DNA of 64,000 nt, from NCBI GenBank assembly GCA_022495005.1, contig JAGYXB010000825.1, positions 1 to 64,000 of the forward strand. Direction: 5' to 3'. The position numbers and the translations under genes were made by a program. Shown here piece after piece: positions 12,253 to 22,960 of this stretch; the first letter of the stretch is position 1, and every line of letters starts with the position of its first letter. The stretch is from Rhyacophila brunnea. Lineage: Eukaryota > Arthropoda > Insecta > Trichoptera > Rhyacophilidae. A model generated the notes under the pieces. That model searched no databases and was not told where the DNA came from. It saw nothing but the letters and a program-made list of their open reading frames with translations.

Positions 12253-12570
12253 TGGGTCTATTCTATAGTTATCGACCGCTAAAGTGATAAAGTGATAAAG
12301 TGATAAATATTATCAAATTTAGGGTAGGTTTGTATCAAAGTATTAGCACGTAACAATTACAATAAGATGTTTGTAATTGTTGCAATAAATGCTAAATTTT
12401 AACAGCAACAAGAGAGGTGCTGTAAAATATAGCATTTATTGCAACAATTACAAACATCTTATTATAATTGTTACAATAACTGCTAATACTTTGATACAAA
12501 TCTACCCTAAGTTTGATAATGTTTATCACTTTATCAATTTAGCGGTCGATAAGTATAGAATAGACCAACA
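12253..12570. mobile_element. Near-perfect 318-bp foldback MITE with 7-bp flanking repeat
   Basis: The element is almost one long hairpin. The left arm starts 'tgggtctattctatagttat' and the right arm ends 'aagtatagaatagaccaaca'; 'gcggtcgat', 'gtgataaag' and 'tttgataca' repeat the symmetry inward. The loop sits near 12410 ('gcaacaagagaggtgctg'). 'atatcag' flanks both sides (12246-12252 and 12570-12576, sharing the terminal a), consistent with a 7-8 bp target duplication. No coding capacity. If transcribed it would form long double-stranded RNA. Confidence 0.8.
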
Positions 12571-12913
12571 TATCAGCTAATTGCCGTCTTCGATCGAGGG
12601 TGCGAGATTAAATTGCAGTACAGTTCCGTTTCCTGGACCAGTCGTAGTACATCCAGAAAGGCTTAGATACTGAGGAACTTAGGTACGTAAGTTACGCATT
12701 CAATAGATTATTGGTCTATAAACGTATTGGCTGTTCTCGATTTTCCCTGAGTTATGAGCTAGAGTAAATCATGCTTCCCCATTGTGGAAAATGTGGCCGA
12801 AACCCTTGATAATGGTTATCAGTTCTTTTGGCTTATTGGCTTATATTAAAAGTAAGCCTTCTAATTGGCAATGTTATCAGCCCAGGAAATTATCATAATG
12901 TTAATTTACAAAA
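12571..12913. other. Spacer, nothing recognised
   Basis: No coding, RNA or repeat signal could be supported. Confidence 0.4.
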
Positions 12914-13360
12914 TCATCATCATCAGGGGCACCACAACCCGCTGTGGGTCCTGGCGTCCACCAACAGCTCCCTCCACCTGTCCCTATCCAGTGTGGCCGC
13001 TTTCCAATTTGGTACCCCCAGAATACGGCAGTCACTGGCAGCTCCATCCAACGAGCGAATCTTTGGTCTGCCTCTTCTTCTACGCCCTATTGGATTGCTG
13101 GACATCGCTCTCTTTGCCGGTTCATTGTCATTTATACGGTGCACATGACCTAGCCATCGCAGTCTTCCAATCTTTATTGATTGAACTGCGCTGCAATCTT
13201 CGTACAGCCCGTAGAGCTCAGCATTATATCTTCTCCTCTGGCTTTACAAGTTTCTTGTAAAGAGTGCTTTTAGTTCGGCGAGATAGTATGCGGGACTTAA
13301 AATGTCTTAGCAGGCCAAAGTAGCATTTATTCGCAGACATGATTCTCTTGTTAATTTACA
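12914..13360 (-). pseudogene. 3' end of RTE-like LINE (endonuclease-reverse transcriptase C-terminus)
   Basis: Minus-strand translation gives the C-terminal segment with 'GRRRRGRPKIRSLDGAA', 'LGVPNWKAATLDRDRWRELL' and a final 'ARTHSGL', followed by a TGA-rich simple tail ('catcatcatc' on the plus strand at 12914). This C-terminal signature is familiar from endonuclease-reverse transcriptases of insect RTE-type non-LTR elements; the clade is an inference. It is severely 5'-truncated. Compared with 50297-50825 it has lost about 130 bp near 13233 but retains about 33 bp near 13290 that the other copy lacks. Reading frames are broken, so it is dead. Confidence 0.8.
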
Positions 13361-14187
13361 ACATAACAATTGTTAATTAGAAAGTCTACTGGATTTTATA
13401 TATGAAACACATTGTACATTGACATATGTTTGTTTTTCTATTAAAAGTATGTTGGTTTAAATTCGGTTGTTTTCTACCTCTGATATTAAGGAAAGAAGAT
13501 AAAACAAAAAATACACCCCCCCTTTAAGTGATCTCGGTTAGCCGCTATTTTCTTATATCACTACACAAAGACAGTCACCCTCCCCTCACGCACGCCCCTG
13601 CTAACTAATATATGGGGGAATCAACAACAGAAGAAGTGGGTAGAGAAGTTTCAACGAAACATGAGCTATAAAGAAATAATACGTATGTCTTTAAATTAAT
13701 TTTATAAAATATATTTTTATATATTTATGTACAGCTATACAATATAGCTACTAAAAATAAAGCCAATATATATCACATTTATCACTCTATATATTTAGGT
13801 AGTTATTGGGTAATTATCACAACGAGTTAACTGTCAACATTGACATATTTAACACCCCCTCTCTTGGCTGTGTTAACTTTTAGAGCGAGATAGAGTACGT
13901 CAATTAAATATTGAAAATTGAGATGCGAGATGCGATTATTTTGAAAAATAATCTACATCTATTTTATAGTTCTCTGCGAGCTGTCAAATATTGAGTGGCG
14001 AGTAGAAAAATATATTTATTTAAAAATATATACTATAATGACATGACCAATAAAATTTTAGGTTATGTTGATATCTTCAATTCTGTTTTGACGCTTCAAT
14101 ACAAAGTTTTGGGGTTCGGGTAGAAAAACAATGGATATGTTAGCACGAACATACCCGAATTTGACCGAGGTCCGAAAATTAGAGATG
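13361..14187. other. AT-rich spacer with possible foldback relic
   Basis: Around 13855-13895 'ctcttggctgtgttaac' and 'tttagagcgagatag' resemble the loop of the foldback element at 24008-24247, so a decayed relative may lie here. Nothing else recognised. Confidence 0.35.
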
Positions 14188-14250
14188 TATTTCGCACGAC
14201 ATGTGGACTACTTATGTCAAATCTTAACAGCCTACCTACAGCTTTCGGCA
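14188..14250 (+). mobile_element. Isolated family-T terminal repeat fragment
   Basis: 'gtggactacttatgtcaaat' followed by 'cttaacagcctacctacagc' and 'tttcggcactg' matches the right end of MITE T. No left end was found nearby. Confidence 0.55.
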
Positions 14251-14920
14251 CTGTTATATATACTAATTTAAAAATAAGTCTGGATAGAAATGATAATATA
14301 CAGTTCATCCCAGTTAGATTGCATAAAAAGTTTAGTGCCTTGTAGAGTAGGTTCTCGCATTAACTCACCAGCAGCGATTTGCTTTCTGATAGCGAGCCGA
14401 GATAGCCGAGCCATCAAAATAAAGAGAGAAAAAACACAAACAGAATTGCTTAATACTTATTTACAGTGGTGGGTGTCCCCCGATAGCCTCGATAATACTA
14501 TTATACTTTTGATGAGCGTTTTTATTTCGTATACCATTACGAGACTATATTAATATTTTATATTACCGATCTAGTTTCGAGCAATTTATGTAATTTATCT
14601 GACTGACGTAAATCTGGATTAAATAACAAAATGTACAGATACATACCATATTTTGTAATTTATAATAAATATGATGTTATTTTGTTATCAAAGTTATGAT
14701 AATTTGATCTATGGGAAGGAAGCACATACGACAAACTAAACCATTCGAGAATGCAAATGTCATACGTACACTCTACGTCTCGTTAGTGCATCGTATTCTT
14801 AAATATGGGCCTGTCGGTAATCCGACAAAACAGAACATGAGGAAACAGAACAGTGCCAAAATAGAACAGCCTCTATTTATAAATTATTAAATACGTAAAA
14901 AACTTAAGTTCATAAAATAT
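14251..14920. other. Spacer, nothing recognised
   Basis: AT-rich sequence with no supported feature. Confidence 0.4.
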
Positions 14921-15402
14921 ATATCATCATCATCATCAGCCTGAATCTATCTACTACTAGATGAAGGCTTCTTCAAGCTGCTTCCACTTCTCTCGGTCCT
15001 GTGAATTGCGTTGCCACGTACTTCCGCAGAACTTTATCATTTCATCGATCCAACGGCCCCTAGGTTTACCTTGCGGACGTTTTGTACTTCTTGGATACCA
15101 CTGGATGACTAGATTTGTCTAACGATTGTCTCTTCTTCGAGATATGTGTCCTGCCCATCTCCATTTAAGGCTTTTAATAAACTCTATTACATCGCAAACC
15201 CTTGTCTGCTTCCTTATCCACTCATTCCTCTTTTTGTCCTTTCGTGTTATGCCCAGCATGCACCTCTCTATACAACGTTGTGCTACTCTAAGTTTCTGGA
15301 TCTGTCTTTTACTTAGGGTCCATGTTTAACACGCATATGTGATCACGGGAAGCACACACTGGTTGAACACTTTGCGCTTTAGGCACAGTGGAAGGACCTT
15401 CC
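14921..15402 (-). pseudogene. RTE-type LINE 3' end
   Basis: Starts on the plus strand with a 'catcatcatcatcagcctga' tail. The reverse complement encodes the RTE C-terminal region ending in a relic of 'EAFIQQWIDSG'. The plus-strand text 'tagggtccatgtttaacacg' is antisense to the TWTL-type motif region. It belongs to the same subfamily as the plus-strand copy at 42636-42940 and a decayed copy at 38320-38965. Multiple stops show it is inactive. A TA run follows at 15403-15420. Confidence 0.8.
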
Positions 15403-15420
15403 AATATATATATATATATA

Positions 15421-16410
15421 CTTAAGTATAAATATTTAATATATAATATCACTGCATGATGTATGAAAATTAATTACACAATCTAGGGTAAAGTAAGGCA
15501 CGATTTCATAGTCAGAGCTGAACGATCATTTCAAAAATTAGGAAAAAAAAATTGGAACATAAAAAATATTACTGAAAACCGGTTATACGGTTTTAGCATT
15601 AGTACACAATAAATTAGCCGCTTTTAAAACAAAAATATGTTTAGTTTTTTTTTTTTATAAAATAATTCTTTATTTAAAAAAAAATACAAAGTCGTACATC
15701 ATTCAATTTTATATCATTAAGACCTTTTGGAAAATCATAGATTTCATGTTATAAACACACAGTTGTTTTTATTAGTGTAGGCATACCTGTTCAAAAATGG
15801 AAGTATAATAATATTATGTTTATTTTTTATTTAAATAGGTACGAGCCGTAAATTTGAGGTAAATGCACTATTATTTTCGGCAACTAGTTTTTTATCTCTC
15901 TCTAACAGGCACCATTTGCAACTGTATTGTAATAATACACATTGTTTAAATGTGAAATTGAATTGAAGTACTTTTCCACAAAATTTATTAATGAACGTGA
16001 GCAGTTTCGTTCACTTTTTGGTGGTTATGATGAAGAAGGAGAAAGGGTCGTTGTTGCTTGGATGTTGAGAGAGGAGTTATTTGATCGTTACAAGAATACA
16101 CTGCATACAATAACAAGGATGATAATGATGTACTGGTGAGATCGATGTGTTCAAGAGATTGATTATATTAATGAACTGAGAGACTTGATTCGAGTGGAAT
16201 GACGTTGATTATGCCGAGTGAAGGACTCGTGATAATAGTAGTGCATCTCGTGATGGACTCGATGAGTTTAGTGAGGATTCTTGCATTGTCCTTACAATTT
16301 ATACAAATGCAATACATAATATATACAAATAGATATTGTCGCAATTAACAATTATTATAACATACCCTACCGATCTAGTTATGATTGAGAAAATGCGGAA
16401 GAATCTATTG
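15421..16410. other. AT-rich spacer with one unassigned frame
   Basis: A 65-codon frame at 15942-16139 contains an acidic stretch 'QFRSLFGGYDEEGERVVVAW', which looks less random than its surroundings, but no splice sites or family could be assigned. The rest shows nothing recognisable. Confidence 0.3.
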
Positions 16411-16550
16411 TGCAAGTACACATATTGTTTTTCAATTTGTGTATGAGTCAGAGTATGGACCTAATAGGTTGAGCAAGTGGCTGAGATCCATTTCTCGTAA
16501 AAACAAGGCCTATCCTATTAGGATTGGACATGGTCGAAAGAAGAAGAATT
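16411..16550 (+). mobile_element. SINE family B, head missing
   Basis: 'gcaagtacacatattgtttt', 'gtatggacctaataggttga' and 'gcaagtggctgagatccatt' match the SINE B bodies at 56451-56690 and 57309-57550. The tRNA-like head is absent or unrecognisable and the 3' part is shortened ('tcctattaggattgga'). Confidence 0.75.
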
Positions 16551-16672
16551 GTGTTGTTTTGACAACAAAACATATCTACCTATTACATTATGTCACTCAT
16601 TTAAGGCTGAGTGGTATGATTTACAAGTTCTCTACAACTTCAATAAAACATTCTCAACTGATTTAATTTATT

Positions 16673-16790
16673 TAAAAAACAAAACATGATTTATATGTAA
16701 AACAAAATCGAATTCAGGACGTTCACAACATGACAGTTAAATTAAAAAAAGAACCAGTTAGAATTATGCAAGTTAAATAAAAACATCAAG
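16673..16790 (-). mobile_element. LINE 3'-UTR tail fragment (L3 family)
   Basis: 'gacgttcacaacatgaca' is the hallmark of a 3' tail also present at 20556, 36955, 40630 and, inverted, 49975. At 36955-37705 the same tail follows a reverse-transcriptase C-terminus, which identifies it as LINE 3' sequence. Confidence 0.6.
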
Positions 16791-16844
16791 AAAACATTAA
16801 CCTCAGGAGAGAAATGGAAAAAACATAAACAATGTTAAACAATA

Positions 16845-17340
16845 TGGTTGGGCCAATTATGGTTGCCTTTTCCTACCTACATCAAATCCCCAGATATTGT
16901 GGGAAGGCAGGGTGAAGTTACGTGTCATCGTTATTGTAGAATGCTAGTTAGCTCAAGTTACCTCAAGACAACGGGTGCGTATAGGCTTGATACAGCTAAA
17001 CCGCAGTTTAATGATTAATTCGATTATACAGACTGATTCAGAAGTTATTCGTGGATCACGACCGAGTCAGCTTGATATAGTGTGATCGTCATCCAAGCGA
17101 TACTTCTGAATACCTGGCAAACCGTAATACCGGCTCTTCTCATTCATCAACAGCATCAATAAAAAGTCCACCGGGCAACACAACAAACGATACCGGGCGA
17201 GTGATTGTGCAACCAGACCATGGAGCCAGCCTCAAAAGCAGTAAGGTTAGTACCTGGCATCCTAACATAACTCTCCCCCCAGCATCCACGTCCACCAACA
17301 CGATCATTCCGTCACAAAATTACAGTCCACTATAAAAAAG
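16845..17340 (+). repeat. Dispersed repeat R, copy 1 (LTR-like or unclassified)
   Basis: Starts 'atggttgggccaattatgg' and ends near 'acaaaattacagtccac'. A second copy lies at 28826-29280, starting 'atggttgggccgattatg' and ending 'aaaattatagtccac'. Both share 'cagttattcgt'-like, 'gtgtg.(c/t)cgtcat' and a C-run then 'agcatcca' or 'agatccaga'. Length of about 450-500 bp and lack of coding would suit a solo LTR, but no terminal TG...CA with target duplication was demonstrated. Confidence 0.55.
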
Positions 17341-17582
17341 CGTAACCACAAATATTTAAAAAAAAATAATATAAACAACATACCACTGAACATTTATTTG
17401 TCCCAGGGTAGCGTATTGACTGGTAACTATCCAAACCAACCTTTGCGAGAGTAGGGGATGAAGTTATACGGAATAAGTATTATATACTATTGTATTTTTT
17501 TTGTTTTTTACAATGTCCTTACACTAAGAATTTACATATAGTGAAACCATGAACTAACGAAGAATTAAAATAAATCTGTTAT
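17341..17582. other. Spacer
   Basis: No recognised feature. Confidence 0.4.
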
Positions 17583-17590
17583 ATACTTAC

Positions 17591-18180
17591 TAGGGATTGC
17601 TATATCGGTATTTCAAAACCGGTATTTAATTATTTATCGATACCGAAATATGAGTTTCAAAAATCCAATATACCGGTATTTTCGGCATTAAGAAAGCATA
17701 CACATTTATATTTTTCGAAAATGAAATTAATGATATTTTGACATTACTTACTAATATATTGTATATTACATTTAATGTATAAATTGTATGCTGTCCAAAT
17801 TCAAATATATTGACTGAAACTAACAAAGGTTAAATAATATTAAAACAAAATCCCTCAAATATATACTCATAGACAAAAAAAGATAACATTCGTGGCTAAT
17901 ATTTCCAATTATTTTATAACTATAGAGAGATTTTTCTGTATCTACCCAGACTTATTGTATTTGTAAAAATTAGCAGTCGTAAAATATTATGATGTATGCA
18001 TATTTAGAAAGGTACTTTATGTTGCTATAAAATAGTGTTTTAAATAGATTTTAATAGTCATATTTATTGATAGGTACTTATTTTTTTCAATAATAATAAT
18101 ATGTTTTGACGAATACCGGTATTCGATAAGCAATACTGAAATAGCAGTATTGATATATTCATTCGGTATTGCAATCCCTA
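17591..18180. mobile_element. Non-autonomous hAT-like element, 590 bp
   Basis: Ends are inverted: 'tagggattgctatatcggta' at the left and 'attcggtattgcaatcccta' at the right. It is flanked by 8-bp near-identical repeats, 'atacttac' (17583-17590) and 'atacctac' (18181-18188), the target duplication length of hAT elements. Sub-terminal repeats of 'ataccggtatt' occur at both sides, as is common for transposase-binding sites. No transposase is encoded. A related copy is split across 60742-60822 and 61555-61745. Confidence 0.85.
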
Positions 18181-18188
18181 ATACCTAC

Positions 18189-18731
18189 CTAACATGTTAT
18201 CAAATAGATTCACTCAGAGTAAAAATTTTGAAAAGTTAATTTCCTGAATTGGCGCTGTAAATATGCGTATAAAATTTATATTTTGGAGGGAAATTGATTT
18301 TCGTAGAACACGAGTATTTGGGAAAATTAGATTTGTAGAAATCTATATCATATAGGTCATGATTGTTTCTGCGTAGTGCGCTGAAATAAATATGACAATA
18401 TAATAATCTGCTTTAGTAAGCAAAAAAAAATAAAGAAATAAACGGAGGATTGGAGTCATTACAATTTTACTGCGGTATACAGGGTGTCTGGCATTATGAT
18501 GCAATAAGTAAATATATTTTCAAAGAAAAACTGCATATATAATAATGTGTCATTTGAAGGTTTTTGTGATGACAACTTACTTTGTCATTCATCTTTTTTC
18601 GATGATGTGATCTCGGGAGTAATTGAATGGAGTCACGATCCTCAATAATGATGAAGATGGTACAGGAGAAAAGTAATATCTTTCAATAATAATGATATAT
18701 TAATTTTGTTAAGTATCAATTAATACAACTA
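18189..18731. other. Spacer, nothing recognised
   Basis: AT-rich sequence. 'gagtcacgatcctcaataat' near 18633 resembles a motif at 37855, possibly a shared LINE tail, but it is too short to call. Confidence 0.35.
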
Positions 18732-19531
18732 GTCACCTCAATACTACAACTAGATAACTCTGATTTGATCATTGTTGGGAAAATTAAATTTAAACTTTAC
18801 TTGATTAACATAAATCTCGGCTATAATTATTATTTTAAGTAATAATTACAAGATAAAAAGAACTTTTTAAATACAACGTTTTTAAATTTTCTGTTGAATC
18901 ATATAAACTTGACTTGACTAGCTTAAATGATCAAAAAAAATGTACTTGATAGAAATACTGAATAATGAAATGTCCTTCCATATTGATTTCCATAGTAACG
19001 CACGTATATATTATTTAATACTTTAGTTGCTAGGATCCCCTATCAACCAATAATGGTATCGAAATAACTTTTCGTACAAAACAGAATTAACTCAAAATGA
19101 AATCAATTCTACTTAAAGATGGCTAAAAGTATTAAAAGAATGCATTGGCATTGTGTTCTGATATATTCTAAAAGTTTCAAATGTCTAGCTAGTCGGGAAG
19201 TTAGTTAAAAATCGATTGCAAGATTTGTACCAGACAAATAAGAATACGAGCTAAGAAAAACGTTGTAAAAATGGAAAATTTTGCTTGTCTAATTGGGAAG
19301 AATTAAATAATGTTCAATTGTATAAAAAATTGTAGATATTTTATTATTCAATGCATTTATAGTTTTAAAGTTATCTAATATTTTCAAACATAAAATGAAT
19401 ACAATTCCCATTAACTTCTGACTTACCTAGTTTTATCATTTTTTAGAAAAGGAAATGTAGAATCATATTCAATAGTTACCTATCATAAAAACTGTGAAAA
19501 TCAAGTTATCTAGTTGTAGTATTGAGGTGAC
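18732..19531. mobile_element. TIR element family P, with a nested insertion
   Basis: The left end 'gtcacctcaatactacaact' continues to 'agataact'. The right end is its perfect reverse complement, ending 'tagttgtagtattgaggtga' plus c: 28 bp of perfect inverted repeat. The same element without insert is at 39220-39570, and its two halves align to 18732-18840 and 19280-19531. The middle 18842-19278 is therefore a later insertion of family F2. The element is non-coding; superfamily is unassigned. Confidence 0.9.
18842..19278 (+). mobile_element. Element F2 nested in P
   Basis: Starts 'taattacaagataaaaagaa' and ends 'gctaagaaaaacgttgta'. Internal marks are 'ccatagtaacgcacgtatat' and 'tcaaatgtctagctagtcgg'. 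Other copies are 30755-31143 (inverted), 32133-32610 and 63191-63684. The inner left sequence 'acaacgttttt' is the inverse of the right end 'aaaaacgttgt'. Absence from the second P copy proves it is a discrete insertion. Confidence 0.85.
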
Positions 19532-20013
19532 GAGCTGATCTCTTAATTTACAAATTAAGATGAGGAAATATATTGTACAAATAATCTAACTCCAGGTTAG
19601 TCCAAAACACCAATAGTATTAATAAAAAATGCGCAATTACCATACAATTTCACTGCAAATAGAATAATTATTCGTTCGAAAAAATATAATAATAATAGCG
19701 AATCACTTAGCAATTAAAAGCTACCATATACATAGCGATAAAATCAAACAATGAAAAAGTATTTGTCTCACTGTGTTTGGGGTGTTAAAACAATGGTAAG
19801 GAGATTTTTCTCCATTTTCACACCCTGGTTAATAGAGAGTTAACTCTATTACGTATCTCCTTAAAACTTAATCAGTTAAGCAATCCAGCGACTTCAAGGA
19901 CAGCGATGTGCAGTAAATTATTGACACCAATAATATGTTTGCGATATTTCTATAAAAAAAATCCAAAAATATTTTTTATTTAAATTATTAGTGAGGTTTT
20001 TATAACAGCTTAC
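19532..20013 (-). other. Probable intron sequence 3' of the candidate exon
   Basis: AT-rich non-repetitive DNA. On the minus strand it lies downstream of the donor site at 20013 and would be intronic if the exon is real. Confidence 0.4.
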
Positions 20014-20164
20014 CTGAATCCTGTAATATTGGTAACAGGAAGTCCTTGAGAATCAAACCAGGCGCTCTCTGGTCCACAGTCTGACTGCGCCCCTTCCCAG
20101 CTACGTAACTCCAGCTCAAGATAGTCAGGCATTGGTCCTTGGGCTGATGATGGTGCCACCAGCA
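20014..20164 (-). CDS. Candidate internal exon of an unidentified host gene (partial)
   Basis: A 151-bp GC-richer island in AT-rich DNA. On the minus strand it is preceded by a strong acceptor, 'atttctttcttccag', and followed by a donor, 'cag' then 'gtaagc'. One frame is open across the exon with two leading and two trailing bases. It translates to about 49 residues including 'APSSAQGPMPDYLELELRSW' and then 'EGAQSDCGPESAWFDSQGLP' before 'VTNITGF'. It is rich in acidic and aromatic residues, unlike random AT-rich translation. A second frame ('CWWHHQPKDQ...') is also open but less protein-like. It contains no recognisable family motif and matches no TE here. An N-glycosylation-type 'NIT' and a cysteine would fit an extracellular protein, but that is speculation. 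Other exons were not found in the window. Confidence 0.6.
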
Positions 20165-20555
20165 CTGGAAGAAAGAAATATAATATGTTAGTGCTTTTGA
20201 GAAAGAAAATTTTAGATTCATTTGTATTTTTTTATTATTCCTGTACATAGATACGTTTCCTCAAAATTCATTGTACTGAGATAGTTACAAAATAAACTAA
20301 TGAATGGGAAAAGATAGGGAAGTTCTACCAAGTATCAACACTAGATAATTTATTACAGAACCTTGGCCACATCTATACATGATATACATGAATATATAAA
20401 AATACTCCATTATCAAACTCGTTATTATAGAAAAGATCAACAGTAAACAAAACAGAGTAGAATACCGCATTTTGTGACTCGATAACCTCCATGATTGGTA
20501 CGAATGCAGCTCCACTTAACTATTCTGGGTACCTGACGATAGGGAAAAGATTCAA
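20165..20555 (-). other. Probable intron upstream of the candidate exon
   Basis: Contains the polypyrimidine tract and acceptor on the minus strand (20165-20180). The rest is AT-rich with no feature. Confidence 0.4.
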
Positions 20556-20765
20556 TTCAATTCAATTTATTTTTTAATATATCGTAGACATTACAAATTA
20601 TAAGTTTAAGACGTTCACAACATGACATGAAACATAAGTAATAAAAGCGATACAAATGAAAATATAAAAAGAGAACATACTATAAACATACAAAAGCAGT
20701 GAAAATACAATTATACATCTATAGAAGTTCAAAGAAGTATTTATACCGAGTTTGCTAAGGAGACC
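20556..20765 (-). mobile_element. LINE 3' tail, L3 family
   Basis: Plus-strand text 'aagacgttcacaacatgaca' and 'tctatagaagttcaaagaag' match 36990-37195, where the tail is joined to a reverse-transcriptase end. The simple repeat 'attcaattcaattt' at 20551-20568 marks the LINE 3' terminus. The coding part is missing. Confidence 0.75.
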
Positions 20766-21256
20766 CTATCGCCATGATCGTGACCGACCTCCGAAATAGG
20801 ATGGCATGCAAAGAAGAAGATAATTCTTACCCAGCCTTACTCTACCTAGACCGTTGTTATGACTTATGAGAGTGATATATGTGGATGAATAATATCTTAA
20901 TTGCAAGATATGTAGTGTTTTTAATTTGCTCCTCAAATTTTTAAGGTCTCGACCGCGATGTTAATTTTCTTTTTTGTAGCCAAGTATCTGGTTGATGTCA
21001 TTGTGAGAGAAGAAGTGGATTATATTAGGGATGGAATTACTGAAACCAAGTGGGGAAGGAATGAAGTCAGTATGGATAGACGATGATTGGCAAACACTAG
21101 ACGGCAATTGCATGTCCAGGGTGTGTATTTGATCTTATATTGTTACACAACACAAAATAGTTTTTCGGCATGTGTATTACAAGTTAAGTAGGTATTAGAT
21201 GTAGATATTAAAGTCATCTGAGATTGATTTTACACGTAAATCGGCATTTCTTTAGG
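20766..21256. other. Spacer, possible LINE debris
   Basis: Immediately continues from the L3 tail but no protein motif remains. Confidence 0.3.
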
Positions 21257-21264
21257 GCCCTTTT

Positions 21265-21832
21265 CAGTGACGTCCCTAGACAAAATGACACCCCTAGACA
21301 GTGCCAAAATGCCGATTTTTTATACAGTAATTTTTATCATCCTTTCATGACCCAAATATCTAAGAAATGTGCTGTATGGATACGTTACAAACAAGATATA
21401 TACCACTAAATCTAATTTAAATGCCATCTCTGTTTCAGTAAACAATATTACGAGTCTACAGTTTCAGATAGGTACATTTAAAAATACACCTGACAACTTC
21501 CAAAACTCTCGAGCGACTGGCAAATATATTTGGATAAATTTTAAATTAGGTATGCATGTGTCATTGCTGTTCACCAAGAACGTGACGTCCAAGGATAATG
21601 GAAGTAAAACCCAACAAAAAAATAAAGTCATGTTAAAAATTTTATAGTACTTACCAAATTAATATATTTTGTTTCCAACCAGTGAGCTGATTTTTTTAAT
21701 GGTAAGATATTTTCGATATTATTAAGTTTAGCTTTCTATGTATACCTAATGATTCTCCTCGACTTGCCGCCTTTTGGGTAACTGCCGCCCCCAAGTGACG
21801 CTCAATCTGCCTACCCCCACGGGACGTCACTG
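21265..21832. mobile_element. Non-autonomous hAT-like element, 568 bp
   Basis: Left end 'cagtgacgtccctagacaaa', right end 'ccccacgggacgtcactg'. Flanks are 'gccctttt' (21257-21264) and 'gccgtttt' (21833-21840), an 8-bp target duplication with one mismatch. The CAGTG terminus and 8-bp duplication are typical of hAT elements. No transposase seen. Terminal fragments of the same family occur at 30052-30180. Confidence 0.85.
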
Positions 21833-21840
21833 GCCGTTTT

Positions 21841-22960
21841 TAAGTTTGATTTGAATGTCACTCTATTACCGCCTGTTTGCAGCAAGTTATTGTAGGTCGG
21901 GGTTAAGAAGATAATACGGGTAGAACTAGCTCAAACACTTGACATTCAATATTATGTTACTTTATTAGAATAAAGGGTTCTCTGGAGTGATTTGAGATGT
22001 TGAGTGTAGCTTTTAAATATAGAAACGTTATTATTAATACTATCGACCGAGGGCTGTATTATTATTGATTATTATCTAATGATCTATTATTAGTGTTTTG
22101 ACGATGTATACGCCTATTGATTGTATTATTAGTGATTTTTACAAACAATTCAACTATTAATATTTTGTTTGTTATATTTTTATTGTAATGCTTGACTTAA
22201 TAGTTAGGTAGGTGATAAAGATTTTACCTACTTTATTGTATTAATTTATTATACAAGTTAGAATTAACTATATTCGTTGTCAGTGTGTTTTTACGTTTTG
22301 GTGAGTGCACATAGTGCCTGAAGATGCCGAAAGGCTAAGCCCGGGTCGCAAAAAACGACTCAAATGGAATAGTACAAAACTTAAATCCATCAGAAAAATG
22401 TAACATCACTAATCTTATTTATAAAATTTAAATCAGCACGGCACACACCAATAATTAAAAGATTAATTAATTTTGACGTTACAGGTTACTGTGTACATTA
22501 TGAACGTGTAGACTGTCTAAATTTTAAATGTATTTAATGATTTAAAATTTAAATCATACCATTTGCATAAGGTATCTCTGTCAATGGTTTGGGAATTAAT
22601 TAAAATTTTAGTCACGGCCAGTGGTAAACAGAGCGTTTTATGGAATGAAAAAATCAAAATTTAAAACCAAAGTCAATGCGAATTTTCAATTCATTTCGCG
22701 TATGCATGGCAATCAAAATCAAAGGCTAATAAATCAAAGGATTTGTTATACATACTAATTCGTGGGCGGTTCATTATTATATGTAAATATTGACAAAGAA
22801 TTGGAATTAATCAATAATTATTAATGAATAATTTATCGGTGGATAAATCCCAATATTTATGCCCCAGTAGTGGAGCATGCGCGATAGTGACAACAATATT
22901 TATATCGTGTTAAAAATCCAAAAAAACGCAGCGGTTACGCTCCCAGAGCATGACAGTATG
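21841..22960. other. AT-rich spacer
   Basis: At 22316-22355 'cctgaagatgccgaaaggct' then 'aagcccgggtcgc' resembles short motifs often found in retroelement ends, but no element could be delimited. Confidence 0.3.

Noticed and set aside
12828..13260. Plus-strand frames of 106 and 131 codons
   Set aside because: Antisense shadows of the minus-strand LINE end at 12914-13360.
15942..16139. 65-codon frame as an exon after 'tctctctctaacag' at 15895-15909
   Set aside because: All three frames directly after that acceptor hit stops before the acidic stretch, and no donor fits.
16385..16666. 93-codon frame beginning MRKCGRIYC
   Set aside because: Overlaps SINE B; the same peptide text appears at other SINE B copies (23693-23956, 52195-52497).
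22316..22355. Motif 'cctgaagatgccgaaagg' as a ribozyme or retroelement terminus
   Set aside because: It lacks the CUGAUGA core of a hammerhead, and no element borders could be found.
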